Source: Hyphomicrobiales bacterium
GTDB lineage: Bacteria > Pseudomonadota > Alphaproteobacteria > Rhizobiales > Hyphomicrobiaceae
Assembly: GCA_003963125.1 (NCBI GenBank)
Contig: RXJK01000194.1
Location: 2,292 to 35,773, forward strand
Length of the DNA: 33,482 nucleotides
Direction: 5' to 3'
Below are positions 18,144-28,755 of this stretch, one piece after another. The notes beneath the pieces are model-generated. The model was not told where the DNA came from. It made no database searches and saw only the letters and a list, made by a program, of their open reading frames with translations. Each line of letters opens with the position of its first letter. Positions within the stretch are counted from its first letter, which is position 1. Position numbers and translations under genes: made by a program.

Positions 18144-18223
18144 GACGCGTCATGCGCTCATCTCGAACTCGCAGCCCGCCTCCGCAGGCCTCGTATGCCT
18201 TGCTCCTTGGCCTCGCTCGCGGC

Positions 18224-21181
18224 TCAGCCGCTGAGCGCCTGCTCGACCAGCGCCTTCTGCTCGGCCGCATGCTTGCTCGCGAGGCCGGTGGCGGTCGCGG
18301 CCGAAGCCGCGCGTCCGGCATAGCGGGCCCGCTTCACCTTGAGGTTCGTATGCTCGAGCACCCATTCGAGATTGGGATCGACGAACGTCCAGGCACCCAT
18401 GTTCCTGGGCTCTTCCTGGCACCATACGACATCGGCGTTGGGGAACCGTGACAGCTCGGTGATCAGCGCGCGCGCCGGGAACGGATAAAGCTGTTCGACG
18501 CGCAGGAGGTAGACGTCGTTGACGCCCTGGGCTTCGCGCGTCTCGTAGAGGTCGTAGTAGACCTTGCCCGAGCACAGCACGACGCGGCGGATCTCGTTGT
18601 CCGGCTTCAGGCTGATCTTCTCGCCTTGGCGGACCTGCGCGTCGTCCCACAGGATGCGGTGGAACGTGGTGCCGGTGGCGAGTTCGTCGAGCCGCGAGAT
18701 GACGCGCTTGTGGCGCAGCAGCGACTTCGGCGTCATCAGGATGAGCGGCTTCCTGAACTTGCGGCGCAACTGCCGGCGCAGGATGTGGAAGTAGTTGGCC
18801 GGCGTGGTGCAGTTGGCGACCTGCCAGTTGTCTTCCGCCGAGAGCTGGAGGTAGCGCTCGAGCCGGGCCGAGGAGTGCTCCGGCCCCTGGCCTTCGTAGC
18901 CATGCGGCAGCAGGCAGACGAGGCCCGACATGCGCAGCCACTTCCGCTCGGAGGAGGAAATGAACTGGTCGAACACGACCTGGGCGCCGTTGGCGAAGTC
19001 GCCGAACTGGGCTTCCCACATGACGAGCGCGTTGGGCTCGGCGAGCGTGTAGCCGTACTCGAAGGCAAGCACGGCTTCTTCCGACAGCATCGAGTTGATG
19101 ACCTCGAAGCGGCCCTGGTCCGGCGCGATATGCTTCAAGGGCGTGTAGCGGCGCTCGACCTCCTGGTCGTGCAGCACGGAGTGGCGCTGCGAGAAGGTGC
19201 CGCGCTCGGAATCCTGGCCCGACAGGCGCACCGGCGTGCCTTCCTTCAGCAGCGTGCCGAAGGCCAGATGCTCGGCGAGGCCCCAGTCAATGCCCTCGCC
19301 CGTCTCGACCATCTCGCGGCGGCGCTGCAGGAGGCGCTGGATGGTCTTGTGGGCGTTAAAGTCATTCGGGATCGAGGTGATGCGGCGGCCGACCTCCTTG
19401 AGAACGTCGAGCGGGACGCCCGTGTCGCCGCGGCGCGCCTCGTCGTCGGCGAAACCGACGTTGGCCCAGCGGCCATCGAGCCAATCGGCCTTGTTGGGAC
19501 GGTAGCTGTCGGCGGCGGCCAATTCCTGGTCGAGATGGCTGCGGAACTCGGCCTTCATGGACTCGACTTCCGGCTCGGTGACGATGCCTTCGCCGGCGAG
19601 CCGCTTGGCATAAAGCTCCACCACGCCCGGATGCTGGCGGATGACGCTGTACATGTGCGGCTGCGTGAACGCCGGTTCGTCGGACTCGTTGTGTCCGAAG
19701 CGGCGATAGCAGACCATGTCGATGACGACCGGCTTCTGGAACTTCTGCCGGAACTCGGTCGCGATCTTGGCGACGTGGACCACGGCTTCCGGGTCGTCGC
19801 CGTTGACGTGGAAGATCGGCGCCTCGACCATCTTGGCCACGTCGGTGCAGTAGGGCGACGAGCGCGAGTAGCGCGGGTTCGTCGTGAAGCCGATCTGGTT
19901 GTTGATGATGAAGTGGATCGAGCCGCCGGTGCGATGCCCGGTAAGGCCCGACAGGCCGAAGCACTCGGCGACCACGCCCTGGCCTGCGAAGGCCGCATCG
20001 CCGTGGATCAAGAGCGGCAGGACCGTCGTGCGCTCGCCCGGCTTGCAGCCGTGCTGGTCCTGCTTGGCGCGCACCTTGCCGAGCACCACCGGATCGACGA
20101 TCTCGAGATGCGAGGGGTTGGCGGTCAGCGAGAGATGCACCGTGTTGCCGTCGAAGGCGCGATCGGACGAGGCACCCAAGTGGTACTTCACGTCGCCCGA
20201 GCCCTCGACGTCGTCCGGCTTGAAAGAACCGCCCTTGAACTCGTTGAAGATGGCGCGGTGCGGCTTCGCCATGACGTTGGAAAGCACGTTGAGGCGGCCG
20301 CGATGGGCCATGCCGATCACGATCTCCTTCACGCCGAGCTGGCCGCCGCGCTTGATGATCTGCTCGAGCGCCGGCACCATGGACTCGCCGCCGTCGAGGC
20401 CGAAGCGCTTGGTGCCCGTGTACTTCACGTCGGCGAACTTCTCGAAGTATTCCGCCTCGATCAGCTTGTTGAGGATGGCGCGCTTGCCCTCGCGGGTGAA
20501 AACGATTTCCTTGTCGCGACCCTCGATGCGCTGCTGGATCCAGGACTTCTGCGCGGGCGAGGTGATGTGCATGAACTCGACGCCGATGCGCGAGCAGTAG
20601 GTGCGGCGCAGGATGCGCAGGATCTCGCGCACCGTCGCCATCTCGAGGCCCAGCACCTTGTCGATGAACACGGGGCGGTCGAGGTCGGCTTCGGTGAAGC
20701 CGTACGTCTCGGGGCGCAGCTCCTTGTGGACCTTGCGCTCGGTGAGGCCGAGAGGATCGAGATCGGCCGCGAGATGGCCCATGGCGCGATAGGCGCGGAT
20801 CAGCATCAGGGCGCGGATGCTGTCCTGGATGGCGCGGAAGGAGGCTGCGGGCGAGATCTCGAAGCCCGTCGCCTGCGCACGCTGGGCGATCTTGTCGCGC
20901 AAGTCGCGTTCCTGGGCACCGTAGTCACCCGTCAAGGCGCCGAGGAGATCGGAATTGTCGCCGGCCTGCTCCAGGGGACGCGCCCACGAGGGCCCGTGGC
21001 CCTCGGGTGCGCTCGCCGGGCGAGGCCCGTCCTGCAGGCTGGCGAAGAAGTGGCGCCACTCGTCCGTTACCGAACCGGGGTTGCGCTCGTACTCCTCCTG
21101 CATCTGCTCGATGTAGCTCGCATTCGTACCCTGCAGAAACGAGGTGCGCGCGAAGGCTTCATTCTTGGGCTGGCGAGACAT
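18224..21181 (-). CDS. sucA: 2-oxoglutarate dehydrogenase E1
   Basis: This 985-residue thiamine-diphosphate enzyme decarboxylates 2-oxoglutarate and succinylates the E2 lipoyl group. The N-terminus FLQGTNASYIEQMQEEYERN is the typical E2-binding segment. Further landmarks are GMAHRGRLNVLSNV near residue 290, GDAAFAGQGVV, HFIINNQIGFTT, DMVCYRRFGHNE and HGYEGQGPEHSSAR. The length is typical for proteobacterial OdhA. The start is ATG 21181, with a modest ribosome site. The roughly 290-bp upstream gap contains a palindrome beside a -10-like hexamer, so transcription may begin there rather than at sucD. Confidence 0.97.
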   Translation of the reverse strand: MSRQPKNEAFARTSFLQGTNASYIEQMQEEYERNPGSVTDEWRHFFASLQDGPRPASAPEGHGPSWARPLEQAGDNSDLLGALTGDYGAQERDLRDKIAQRAQATGFEISPAASFRAIQDSIRALMLIRAYRAMGHLAADLDPLGLTERKVHKELRPETYGFTEADLDRPVFIDKVLGLEMATVREILRILRRTYCSRIGVEFMHITSPAQKSWIQQRIEGRDKEIVFTREGKRAILNKLIEAEYFEKFADVKYTGTKRFGLDGGESMVPALEQIIKRGGQLGVKEIVIGMAHRGRLNVLSNVMAKPHRAIFNEFKGGSFKPDDVEGSGDVKYHLGASSDRAFDGNTVHLSLTANPSHLEIVDPVVLGKVRAKQDQHGCKPGERTTVLPLLIHGDAAFAGQGVVAECFGLSGLTGHRTGGSIHFIINNQIGFTTNPRYSRSSPYCTDVAKMVEAPIFHVNGDDPEAVVHVAKIATEFRQKFQKPVVIDMVCYRRFGHNESDEPAFTQPHMYSVIRQHPGVVELYAKRLAGEGIVTEPEVESMKAEFRSHLDQELAAADSYRPNKADWLDGRWANVGFADDEARRGDTGVPLDVLKEVGRRITSIPNDFNAHKTIQRLLQRRREMVETGEGIDWGLAEHLAFGTLLKEGTPVRLSGQDSERGTFSQRHSVLHDQEVERRYTPLKHIAPDQGRFEVINSMLSEEAVLAFEYGYTLAEPNALVMWEAQFGDFANGAQVVFDQFISSSERKWLRMSGLVCLLPHGYEGQGPEHSSARLERYLQLSAEDNWQVANCTTPANYFHILRRQLRRKFRKPLILMTPKSLLRHKRVISRLDELATGTTFHRILWDDAQVRQGEKISLKPDNEIRRVVLCSGKVYYDLYETREAQGVNDVYLLRVEQLYPFPARALITELSRFPNADVVWCQEEPRNMGAWTFVDPNLEWVLEHTNLKVKRARYAGRAASAATATGLASKHAAEQKALVEQALSG

Positions 21182-21298
21182 GGCTCTTCAATGCTGTTGG
21201 AGCTTGAGTTCCGGGCTCGAGGGCGGGATCAACGTCGAACGAATCGCCACGGCGACGCGCCGGATACCACGTCCCGCAACGGACGGCTTAACTATCAC

Positions 21299-21316
21299 AT
21301 CACGTGATTTAGTATA
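21299..21316 (-). promoter_or_regulatory. Possible sucA promoter with overlapping palindromic operator
   Basis: On the minus strand TATACT (21316-21311) resembles a -10 box. Two bases further on comes the perfect 10-bp palindrome ATCACGTGAT (21308-21299), which would overlap the transcription start. I find no well-spaced -35 box. A regulator bound to the palindrome could block or pace sucA transcription. The stretch stands out as AT-rich in this GC-rich intergenic region. Confidence 0.35.
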
Positions 21317-21474
21317 GGGGCGCAGTGCAGCAAGATGGGCCGGAACGACCCACCTCGCGCAGATTTGCGTGAGACTTTCGGCGGATGGTGTGCTGAGCGT
21401 TTACACGCGCGTCGCGATAGAAAGCTCACACGCGGCTGCAGCTCGCAATTCTAATCGATTCTGACGCCAGCGCT

Positions 21475-22416
21475 TTACGAGCGCGAGAACCAGCCACGGC
21501 GCGACGACGCCTTGCTGCCGCCGCTGACCGCCTTGGCGAGCGTGGTGCCGAGCGCGGCCGGGCTGTCGGCGATGAGGATGCCAGCCGACTGCATGGCCTC
21601 CACCTTGTCCTCGGCGCGGCCCTTGCCGCCCGAGATGATGGCGCCGGCGTGGCCCATGCGGCGCCCAGGAGGTGCCGTCATGCCGGCGATGAAGCCCGCC
21701 ATCGGCTTCTTGCGGCCCTTCTTGGCCTCCGCCTTCAGGAACTCGGCCGCGTCCTCTTCGGCCGCGCCGCCGATCTCGCCGATCATGATGATCGAGTTGG
21801 TCGCCGGGTCGGCGAGGAACATCTCCAGCACGTCGATGAATTCCGTACCCTTCACCGGGTCGCCGCCGATGCCGACGGCCGTCGACTGGCCGAGGCCCGC
21901 ATCCGAGGTCTGCTTCACCGCCTCGTACGTCAGCGTGCCCGAGCGCGACACGATGCCGACGCTGCCGGCCTTGAAGATATTGGCCGGCATGATGCCGATC
22001 TTGCAGGCGTTGGGCGTCAAGACGCCCGGGCAGTTGGGCCCGATCAGGCGCGACTTCGAGCCGTTCAGAGCGCGTTTCACCTTCACCATGTCGAGCACCG
22101 GGATGCCCTCGGTGATGCACACGATGAGCGGGATCTCGGCGTCGATGGCTTCGAGGATGGCGTCACCGGCAAAGCGCGGCGGCACGTAGATCGAGGTGGC
22201 GGTGGCGCCCGTCTTGGCCTTCGCCTCCGCCACGGTGTCGAAGATCGGCACGTTGGCGAGCTTGGGATCGGGGTGCTTGGTGCCGCCCTTGCCCGGCGTC
22301 ACGCCGCCGACGACGACCGTGCCGTAAGCCATGGCCTGCTGCGTGTGGAAGGTGCCCTGGCTGCCGGTGAAGCCCTGGCAGATCACCTTCGTATTCTTGT
22401 CGACGAGAATGGCCAT
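21475..22416 (-). CDS. sucD: Succinate-CoA ligase alpha subunit
   Basis: A 313-residue alpha subunit that, with SucC, converts succinyl-CoA to succinate with formation of ATP or GTP. It has [35 protein letters not shown] (CoA-binding Rossmann part) and the phosphorylated H256 in [11 protein letters not shown]. The C-terminus is about 15-20 residues longer than usual ([15 protein letters not shown]). AAGAGG precedes the ATG. sucC is not upstream: the next gene in that direction is a GST on the same strand. The sequence is closer to canonical SucD than to the malate-CoA ligase MtkB of methylotrophs. Confidence 0.95.
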   Translation of the reverse strand: MAILVDKNTKVICQGFTGSQGTFHTQQAMAYGTVVVGGVTPGKGGTKHPDPKLANVPIFDTVAEAKAKTGATATSIYVPPRFAGDAILEAIDAEIPLIVCITEGIPVLDMVKVKRALNGSKSRLIGPNCPGVLTPNACKIGIMPANIFKAGSVGIVSRSGTLTYEAVKQTSDAGLGQSTAVGIGGDPVKGTEFIDVLEMFLADPATNSIIMIGEIGGAAEEDAAEFLKAEAKKGRKKPMAGFIAGMTAPPGRRMGHAGAIISGGKGRAEDKVEAMQSAGILIADSPAALGTTLAKAVSGGSKASSRRGWFSRS

Positions 22417-22499
22417 GAAACGCCTCTTGGAGTGCCCGGCCGTGGTTTAGGACCAAACCGGGCGTAAGGGCAAGCGGGAGGTTGGGAGGGGGAGCAGCA

Positions 22500-23462
22500 C
22501 TACCGGTCCGTCACAATGAACCCGACACGCGGGAAGTGCACGACTGTCGCCCCCGCCACCGGATCGATGCGCCGGATGGCGATGTGGTGCGCAGAGAGCG
22601 ACACGATCTCGCCCTCGACCGGGACTTTCCCGTAGTCGTCCGGGGTAACCGCCACACGATGCCCTGGTTTGCGCCCGTTTGGATCCCGCATATCAGCCAG
22701 TACCGGCGTCAGCGGCTCGGCCTGCGTGCCCACCGCGAGGGCTTCGGCGGACGTCATTTCCGTCCGCCGGCCGTGTCCGATCGCCCTGATGCGGGCTTCC
22801 CAGGCAAGAACGGCCGGCATGGCGTCAACGATCTGCTCCAAGCCGGCAGAAAGGCGCTCCTGCTCCGTCAAGTTGGACCGGATGTACCAAAGGTTCATGT
22901 AGGCGTGTATGTCGGCGATGCTCAATGCGTCGCCGAAGAGCCACGGGCGGCCGTCCGCAAGCTGCGCGTCGATCCATGCCAAATAGGCGCGGAACTGGTC
23001 GCGCATGTGCGGGGCGGCGTTGCGCATGGCTTCGATGTCGAACGGGGCGCCGCGCAGCCGGCTGCGATCATCGATGAAGTCCTGCGGCACGCGCGGGCCT
23101 TGAGTGCCGAACACCAGATTGACGGTGCTCTGGAAGAAGGCGCGGTCCGTCCAATGGGACAGCGCCCAGGTGAGGCCGTCGTTGCCGCCCGGGAGCAAGG
23201 TCGGTTCGGGAAAGCGGTGTTCGAGTTCGCGCAGGATGATCTGCGTGTCACAGTAGACGTCGGCGCCAATCTGCATCACCGGCGTGCGGCGGTATCCGCC
23301 CGTCAAGGGCATCAGATCGGGGCGCGGCATGATGCGGGAAATGCGCACCGACCGCCAGGGAAGTCCCTTGAAGCCGAGGGCCACGCGCACCTTTTCGGAG
23401 AAGGGACTTTCTTCAAAGTGATGGAGAATGATGTCCTGGTGCACGCGCGCCTCCCCTGTCAT
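22500..23462 (-). CDS. Glutathione S-transferase family protein with C-terminal extension
   Basis: The 320-residue product starts at ATG 23462. The N-terminal thioredoxin-like domain (about 11-88) has ILHHFEESPFSEKVRVAL and the usual cis-Pro and glutathione-contact region (RRTPVMQIG, then DTQII). The helical C-terminal GST domain follows to about 245 (WLFGDALSIADIHAY). Residues 245-320 add a beta-rich segment (VAVTPDDYGKVPVEGEIV, HHIAIRR) that classic GSTs lack. It lies 17 bp downstream of the lepA stop, so it is probably co-transcribed. The substrate is unknown, and no catalytic Cys is obvious at the helix start. Confidence 0.85.
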   Translation of the reverse strand: MTGEARVHQDIILHHFEESPFSEKVRVALGFKGLPWRSVRISRIMPRPDLMPLTGGYRRTPVMQIGADVYCDTQIILRELEHRFPEPTLLPGGNDGLTWALSHWTDRAFFQSTVNLVFGTQGPRVPQDFIDDRSRLRGAPFDIEAMRNAAPHMRDQFRAYLAWIDAQLADGRPWLFGDALSIADIHAYMNLWYIRSNLTEQERLSAGLEQIVDAMPAVLAWEARIRAIGHGRRTEMTSAEALAVGTQAEPLTPVLADMRDPNGRKPGHRVAVTPDDYGKVPVEGEIVSLSAHHIAIRRIDPVAGATVVHFPRVGFIVTDR

Positions 23463-23479
23463 GTGCGGTCAGCGCTTCT

Positions 23480-25282
<1,803 letters not shown>

Positions 25283-25643
25283 GGCCGCTGCTTAGCACGC
25301 CTGGGTGGCCCCTGCGCAACTGGTGGCTGCGGCGCGCCGTATATGGGGGGTGCGTCGGACCGCCTCAGGCAAGTCCGGGGCTGACGATCCGCAGATCGAG
25401 CACACTGGATGGGTCAACTCCGGGCGATCAGCGGACTTCGTGGCGCGCAGGGGCTTGCCCTCGGGTATCCCCGCTGGTTTTATATAAGAACTCGGACCGA
25501 AACTCCGCGGACCGCGCGTCCGTTCCGGTGATTTCATCCGCCCACTTCCCATCCGTTTTCTTCATATTTTGCAGACGTCCCGGTGCGTAATCGCCCTTTT
25601 TTGGCGATGCGTTTCTGTGACTTATCTGCGAAATGGCAGGGTC
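25283..25643. other. Divergent intergenic region between lepA and XRE gene
   Basis: The region carries a TATATAAG near 25478, a possible -10 for either strand, and an inverted repeat at 25590-25608. Frames here are short and overlapping, and I do not support a gene. Confidence 0.45.
25590..25608. promoter_or_regulatory. Inverted repeat upstream of XRE regulator
   Basis: ATCGCC (25590-25595) and GGCGAT (25603-25608) form a perfect 6-bp inverted repeat around a CTTTTTT spacer, 36 bases before the XRE start. The position suits an autoregulatory operator. The T-rich spacer makes it an unlikely terminator. Confidence 0.35.
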
Positions 25644-26222
25644 ATGACTGAGGCGTTTGCCCCGCAGGTCAGGACCCAGTTCGCGCGCCGCCTTAAGGCG
25701 ATGCGCACGCAGCGGGGATTTCAACGCGCGCGCTATTTCGCAGCCAGCCTCGGCATCGAGGAAAATCGCTACACGCGCTACGAGCGGGCGGAGGTCGAGC
25801 CGAGCCTCACGCTGATCCACAAGATGTGCGAGACGCTGCAAGTCTCACCGAACGAGCTTCTGGGCTTCGAGAATGGCGCCGGCTCGCACGCGGGCACAGA
25901 ATTGGCGGGATTTGCCGAGGGTGAGGCCTCCGCGAAGCCAGCGGAGCCGAAGGGCGCCAATGCCGTAGGGCAACTCGCATGGGCGCTCGCGAGCGACGTG
26001 GTGGCGATCCGGCCCATGGGGCGAAAATCCTCCGATCCCCTCGCCGCGGTGCAGGAAACGAGCGCGCTCTATCGCAGCCTCCTCGCCGAGCCCTTCGAGA
26101 CGATCGCCAAACTCGCCGACGAACCGGCGCTGAAGAAGGCGCCCGCCAAGCGCAAGTCCGAGGTCGCCGCGCTGATCGGCCGGCTCACCGCTGCGATCCA
26201 GGGCCAAGCCGCGCCGCGGTAG
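25644..26222 (+). CDS. XRE-family helix-turn-helix regulator
   Basis: The 192-residue product starts at ATG 25644, with GGCAGGG upstream; the longer frame from 25569 lacks a ribosome site. Residues 10-70 are a Cro/CI-type HTH: FARRLKAMRTQRGF, then AASLGIEENRYTRYERAEVEPSL and ICETL-like recognition and scaffold helices (MCETLQVSPNELLG). The rest, about 120 residues, is Ala/Lys-rich with no ligand domain I recognise. It is probably a cytoplasmic DNA-binding regulator; its targets are unknown. An inverted repeat just upstream could be its own operator. Confidence 0.85.
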   Translation: MTEAFAPQVRTQFARRLKAMRTQRGFQRARYFAASLGIEENRYTRYERAEVEPSLTLIHKMCETLQVSPNELLGFENGAGSHAGTELAGFAEGEASAKPAEPKGANAVGQLAWALASDVVAIRPMGRKSSDPLAAVQETSALYRSLLAEPFETIAKLADEPALKKAPAKRKSEVAALIGRLTAAIQGQAAPR

Positions 26223-26320
26223 GCGCTCCGCGATCGGCCGACAAGACTTCTCGTGCGAGGCCATCCTACTCCGGAAATTCGCCGCAAAGCTTCCCTATCG
26301 AACGGCCTTGGGATGGGTGG

Positions 26321-26335
26321 TTAACGCGAGCTTAA
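26321..26335. promoter_or_regulatory. Full CtrA-type box
   Basis: TTAA-CGCGAGC-TTAA is an exact TTAA-N7-TTAA, the consensus of the alphaproteobacterial cell-cycle regulator CtrA. It lies 25 bases before the extensin-family gene start, where binding could repress or activate depending on the promoter position, which I cannot place. Confidence 0.5.
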
Positions 26336-26359
26336 GAGCTTCGTGCCATTTTTCGTCCC

Positions 26360-27028
26360 ATGGTTCCGTTTCGCGTAAGTCTTGCGTCCATGCTGTTGGC
26401 GGTGGCTGCGCTCAGCGCATGCAGCGGCCAGCCCTCGTTCGTCGCCAAGGAAGAACCCTGGCGCGACGACGATGAACGCGCCTGTCTCGCGTCGGGGCTC
26501 GTGCGCGAGAACCAATTCCTCACATCCCGTTCTGCCCTGGGCGGACCGAGCGTCTGTGGCGCGCTGAAACCCTTTGCCATGTCCGCGGCGGCCGGCGGCT
26601 CTGTCGAGATGAAGCCAGCGGCCCTCCTGCGCTGCCCCATGGTGCCGGCCGTCGACTACTGGGTGCAGAACGTCGTGAAACCCGCCGCGCGGCGACACCT
26701 CGGCATGGACGTGGTCGAGATCAAGGTGGCGGGCTCCTACTCCTGCCGCCCTGTCAATCACGTCGACGGCGGGCGGCTTTCCGAGCACGGCCACGCCAAC
26801 GCTATCGATGTCTCGACCTTCGTCCTCGCCAATGGCGAGCACGTCGCGGTGAAGACCGGCTGGTGGGGCGGGTTCGCGCAGCGCAACTTCCTCCGCGCCG
26901 TGCACAATGGGGCCTGCAACGTGTTTACCACGGTGCTCGGCCCCCACTACGACGCCAATCACCGCGATCATTTCCACCTCGACCTCGCCAAGCACGGCCG
27001 CGACGGCCAGCAGCGCGTCTGCAAGTAA
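26360..27028 (+). CDS. Extensin-family lipoprotein (M15-like fold)
   Basis: The 222-residue product has a lipoprotein signal peptide with lipobox L18-S-A-C21, so the mature protein would be membrane-anchored at the periplasm. The extensin-like C-terminal domain follows, with two sets of zinc-site residues: H143 and D150 in SEHGHANAID, and H204 and H206 in HRDHFHLD. That pattern is shared with LAS-type (M15/VanY) peptidases, so a role in cell-wall peptide cleavage is plausible but unproven. Conserved Cys residues suggest disulfides. An in-frame ATG at 26390 would shorten the leader. A full CtrA-type box lies just upstream. Confidence 0.88.
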   Translation: MVPFRVSLASMLLAVAALSACSGQPSFVAKEEPWRDDDERACLASGLVRENQFLTSRSALGGPSVCGALKPFAMSAAAGGSVEMKPAALLRCPMVPAVDYWVQNVVKPAARRHLGMDVVEIKVAGSYSCRPVNHVDGGRLSEHGHANAIDVSTFVLANGEHVAVKTGWWGGFAQRNFLRAVHNGACNVFTTVLGPHYDANHRDHFHLDLAKHGRDGQQRVCK

Positions 27029-27175
27029 GACCCGAATGTCCCGCTCCGCACTTCATCGCGCCGCGCAAAGCAGGCGCGCGCAGCCGCCGCTTGCATCGGG
27101 CGCAACCCCTCTGCATGACACGAAATGCGCGACCGCCCGCTGGGGGCCGAACTGCGCGCCAATTCGGATAAGCCC

Positions 27176-28375
27176 GTGAGCACGCCTGCCGCTTCCGACC
27201 TCACCGACAGCCAGGGACGGATGCTCGTCTTCCTGTCCTTTTCCGCCTTCGCGAGCGCCACCAACCTGCGCATCTGCGACAGCCTTCTGCCGCAGATCGC
27301 GAACGAGTTCTCCGTCACGGTCGGCAATGCGGCGGCCGTCGTCACCGCCTTCGCGATTTCCTACGGCCTCGCCCAGATCGGCGCCGGGCCGCTCGCCGAT
27401 GCCCGCGGCAAGCTCTTCATGATCTCGGCCGGGTCGCTGATGGCGGGCGTCATGACGCTCGCGTGCGCGGCGATGCCGCAACTCATCTCGCTCGTGGCCT
27501 TTCGTTTTCTCGCCGGTGCCGGAGCCGCTGCGGTCATTCCGCTGGCCATGGCCTGGATCGGCGACGTCGTGCCCTACGAGAAGCGCCAGCCGATCCTGGC
27601 GCGCTTCCTCTCGGGCCAGATCATGGGCATCGTCTGCGGGCAGGCCATGGGCGGCATCCTGGGCGATTTCGCGGGCTGGCGGGTCACCATGCTCGCCGTT
27701 GCCGCCTTGCACCTCGTGGCCGGCAGCATGCTCATCGTCGAGATGCGCCGCTCCGGCCTCGGTGCCGTCACCGCGGGGCGTGCCCGCTGGCGCCAGTCCG
27801 CCATCTCCACTGCGCGCGTCTTTCAGACGCCGTGGGTGCGCGTCATCCTTGCGACCGTGTTCATCGAGGGTTTCGCCATGTTCGGCGCGTTCGCCTTCGT
27901 CGGCTCCGAACTGCACGCGCGCTTCGGGATCAGCCTCTCGACCGCGGGCGTGATGCTGGCGACGCTCGGCGTCGGCGCGATGATCTATTCAATGACCGCG
28001 CCGACCCTCGTGGCGCGTCTGCGCCAGCCGGGGCTCGTGCGCTATGGCTCACTCGGTCTGGCGGGAGGCTACCTGACGCTCGCCGTGATGCCGTCCGCCT
28101 GGTTCGCGGTGCCGGCCATCATGGTGATGGGGCTCGGCTTCTACATGTTCCACAACACGCTGCAGACCAACGCGACGCAGATGGCGCCGGAAGCCCGCGG
28201 CCTCGCCATGTCGCTGTTCGCGTTCACGCTGTTCGTCAGCCAGTCGGTCGGCGTCGCGGTCGCGGCGCCCATCATGGACAGGTGGGGCGGACGGCCGATC
28301 TTCGTCGTCTCGGCGCTGCTGCTGCTCGTCGCCGCGCAATGGTTCCGCAGCCGGCTGCTGGTGCGCCTCGCCTGA
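27176..28375 (+). CDS. MFS transporter
   Basis: A major facilitator protein of 399 residues from GTG 27176 (GGATAAG upstream); an ATG at 27125 would add 17 residues without a ribosome site. About 12 membrane helices are visible. The motif-A-like loop GPLADARGK follows helix 2 and the central loop is short (about residues 180-210). It resembles drug:proton antiporters (DHA1-like), but the substrate cannot be read. It stands alone, with no regulator directly attached. Confidence 0.88.
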   Translation: MSTPAASDLTDSQGRMLVFLSFSAFASATNLRICDSLLPQIANEFSVTVGNAAAVVTAFAISYGLAQIGAGPLADARGKLFMISAGSLMAGVMTLACAAMPQLISLVAFRFLAGAGAAAVIPLAMAWIGDVVPYEKRQPILARFLSGQIMGIVCGQAMGGILGDFAGWRVTMLAVAALHLVAGSMLIVEMRRSGLGAVTAGRARWRQSAISTARVFQTPWVRVILATVFIEGFAMFGAFAFVGSELHARFGISLSTAGVMLATLGVGAMIYSMTAPTLVARLRQPGLVRYGSLGLAGGYLTLAVMPSAWFAVPAIMVMGLGFYMFHNTLQTNATQMAPEARGLAMSLFAFTLFVSQSVGVAVAAPIMDRWGGRPIFVVSALLLLVAAQWFRSRLLVRLA

Positions 28376-28385
28376 AGCCTGCGCG

Positions 28386-28616
28386 TCAGTGCGGTTTCGG
28401 CCCGAAGAACTTGATGGAAAGCTCGCTGATCGCCGCCGCGTGCGACATGTCCCGGCGCAACGTCTGTTCGTAGACCGACAACGCGTCGCGGCCTTCGATC
28501 ACGCTGCCCCAGGCGAGGCGTGCGGCCTCGATCTGCTCGCGCAGGATCGTCAGGATCCGGGACTTCTGTTCGGTGGTCTCACTGGGTGTGACCGGGTTGA
28601 CGGTGCTAGCCTGCAT
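28386..28616 (-). CDS. Small hypothetical protein
   Basis: A 76-residue cytoplasmic protein from ATG 28616, with AGGGGAAG upstream. It is mostly helical and acidic-basic mixed (SRILTILREQIEAARLAWGSVIEGRD) and has no Cys or membrane segment. It converges on the MFS gene with a 10-bp gap. No family is recognised; the good ribosome site and absence of a better frame support it as a gene. Confidence 0.6.
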   Translation of the reverse strand: MQASTVNPVTPSETTEQKSRILTILREQIEAARLAWGSVIEGRDALSVYEQTLRRDMSHAAAISELSIKFFGPKPH

Positions 28617-28717
28617 GGAACGCTTCCCCTTGCTGCTGTTCTGCGAAAGAGGCTACCGGGAAGGCCTTGCAAAGCTGCAAACGTTGTAGGCTGAACGACA
28701 GGCATTGGCAGACGCGG

Positions 28718-28732
28718 TTAACGAGACCTTTC
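28718..28732. promoter_or_regulatory. Degenerate CtrA-like box upstream of rlmJ
   Basis: TTAA-CGAGACC-TTTC keeps one intact TTAA and the N7 spacing; the second half is mismatched. It lies about 24 bases before the rlmJ ATG and contains the same GGTTAACG octamer found upstream of three other genes nearby. Confidence 0.3.
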
Positions 28733-28755
28733 ACACCGCGCGAAGACGAGAGCAC

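Noticed and set aside
18626-21307. Plus-strand 893-residue open frame
   Set aside because: It lies antisense to sucA, a clear family match, and has the Val/Arg/Asp-rich composition of high-GC shadow frames.
21475-22416. Malate-CoA ligase subunit MtkB instead of SucD
   Set aside because: The sequence ([12 protein letters not shown] and its surroundings) and the position next to sucA fit canonical SucD better, and there are no serine-cycle genes nearby.
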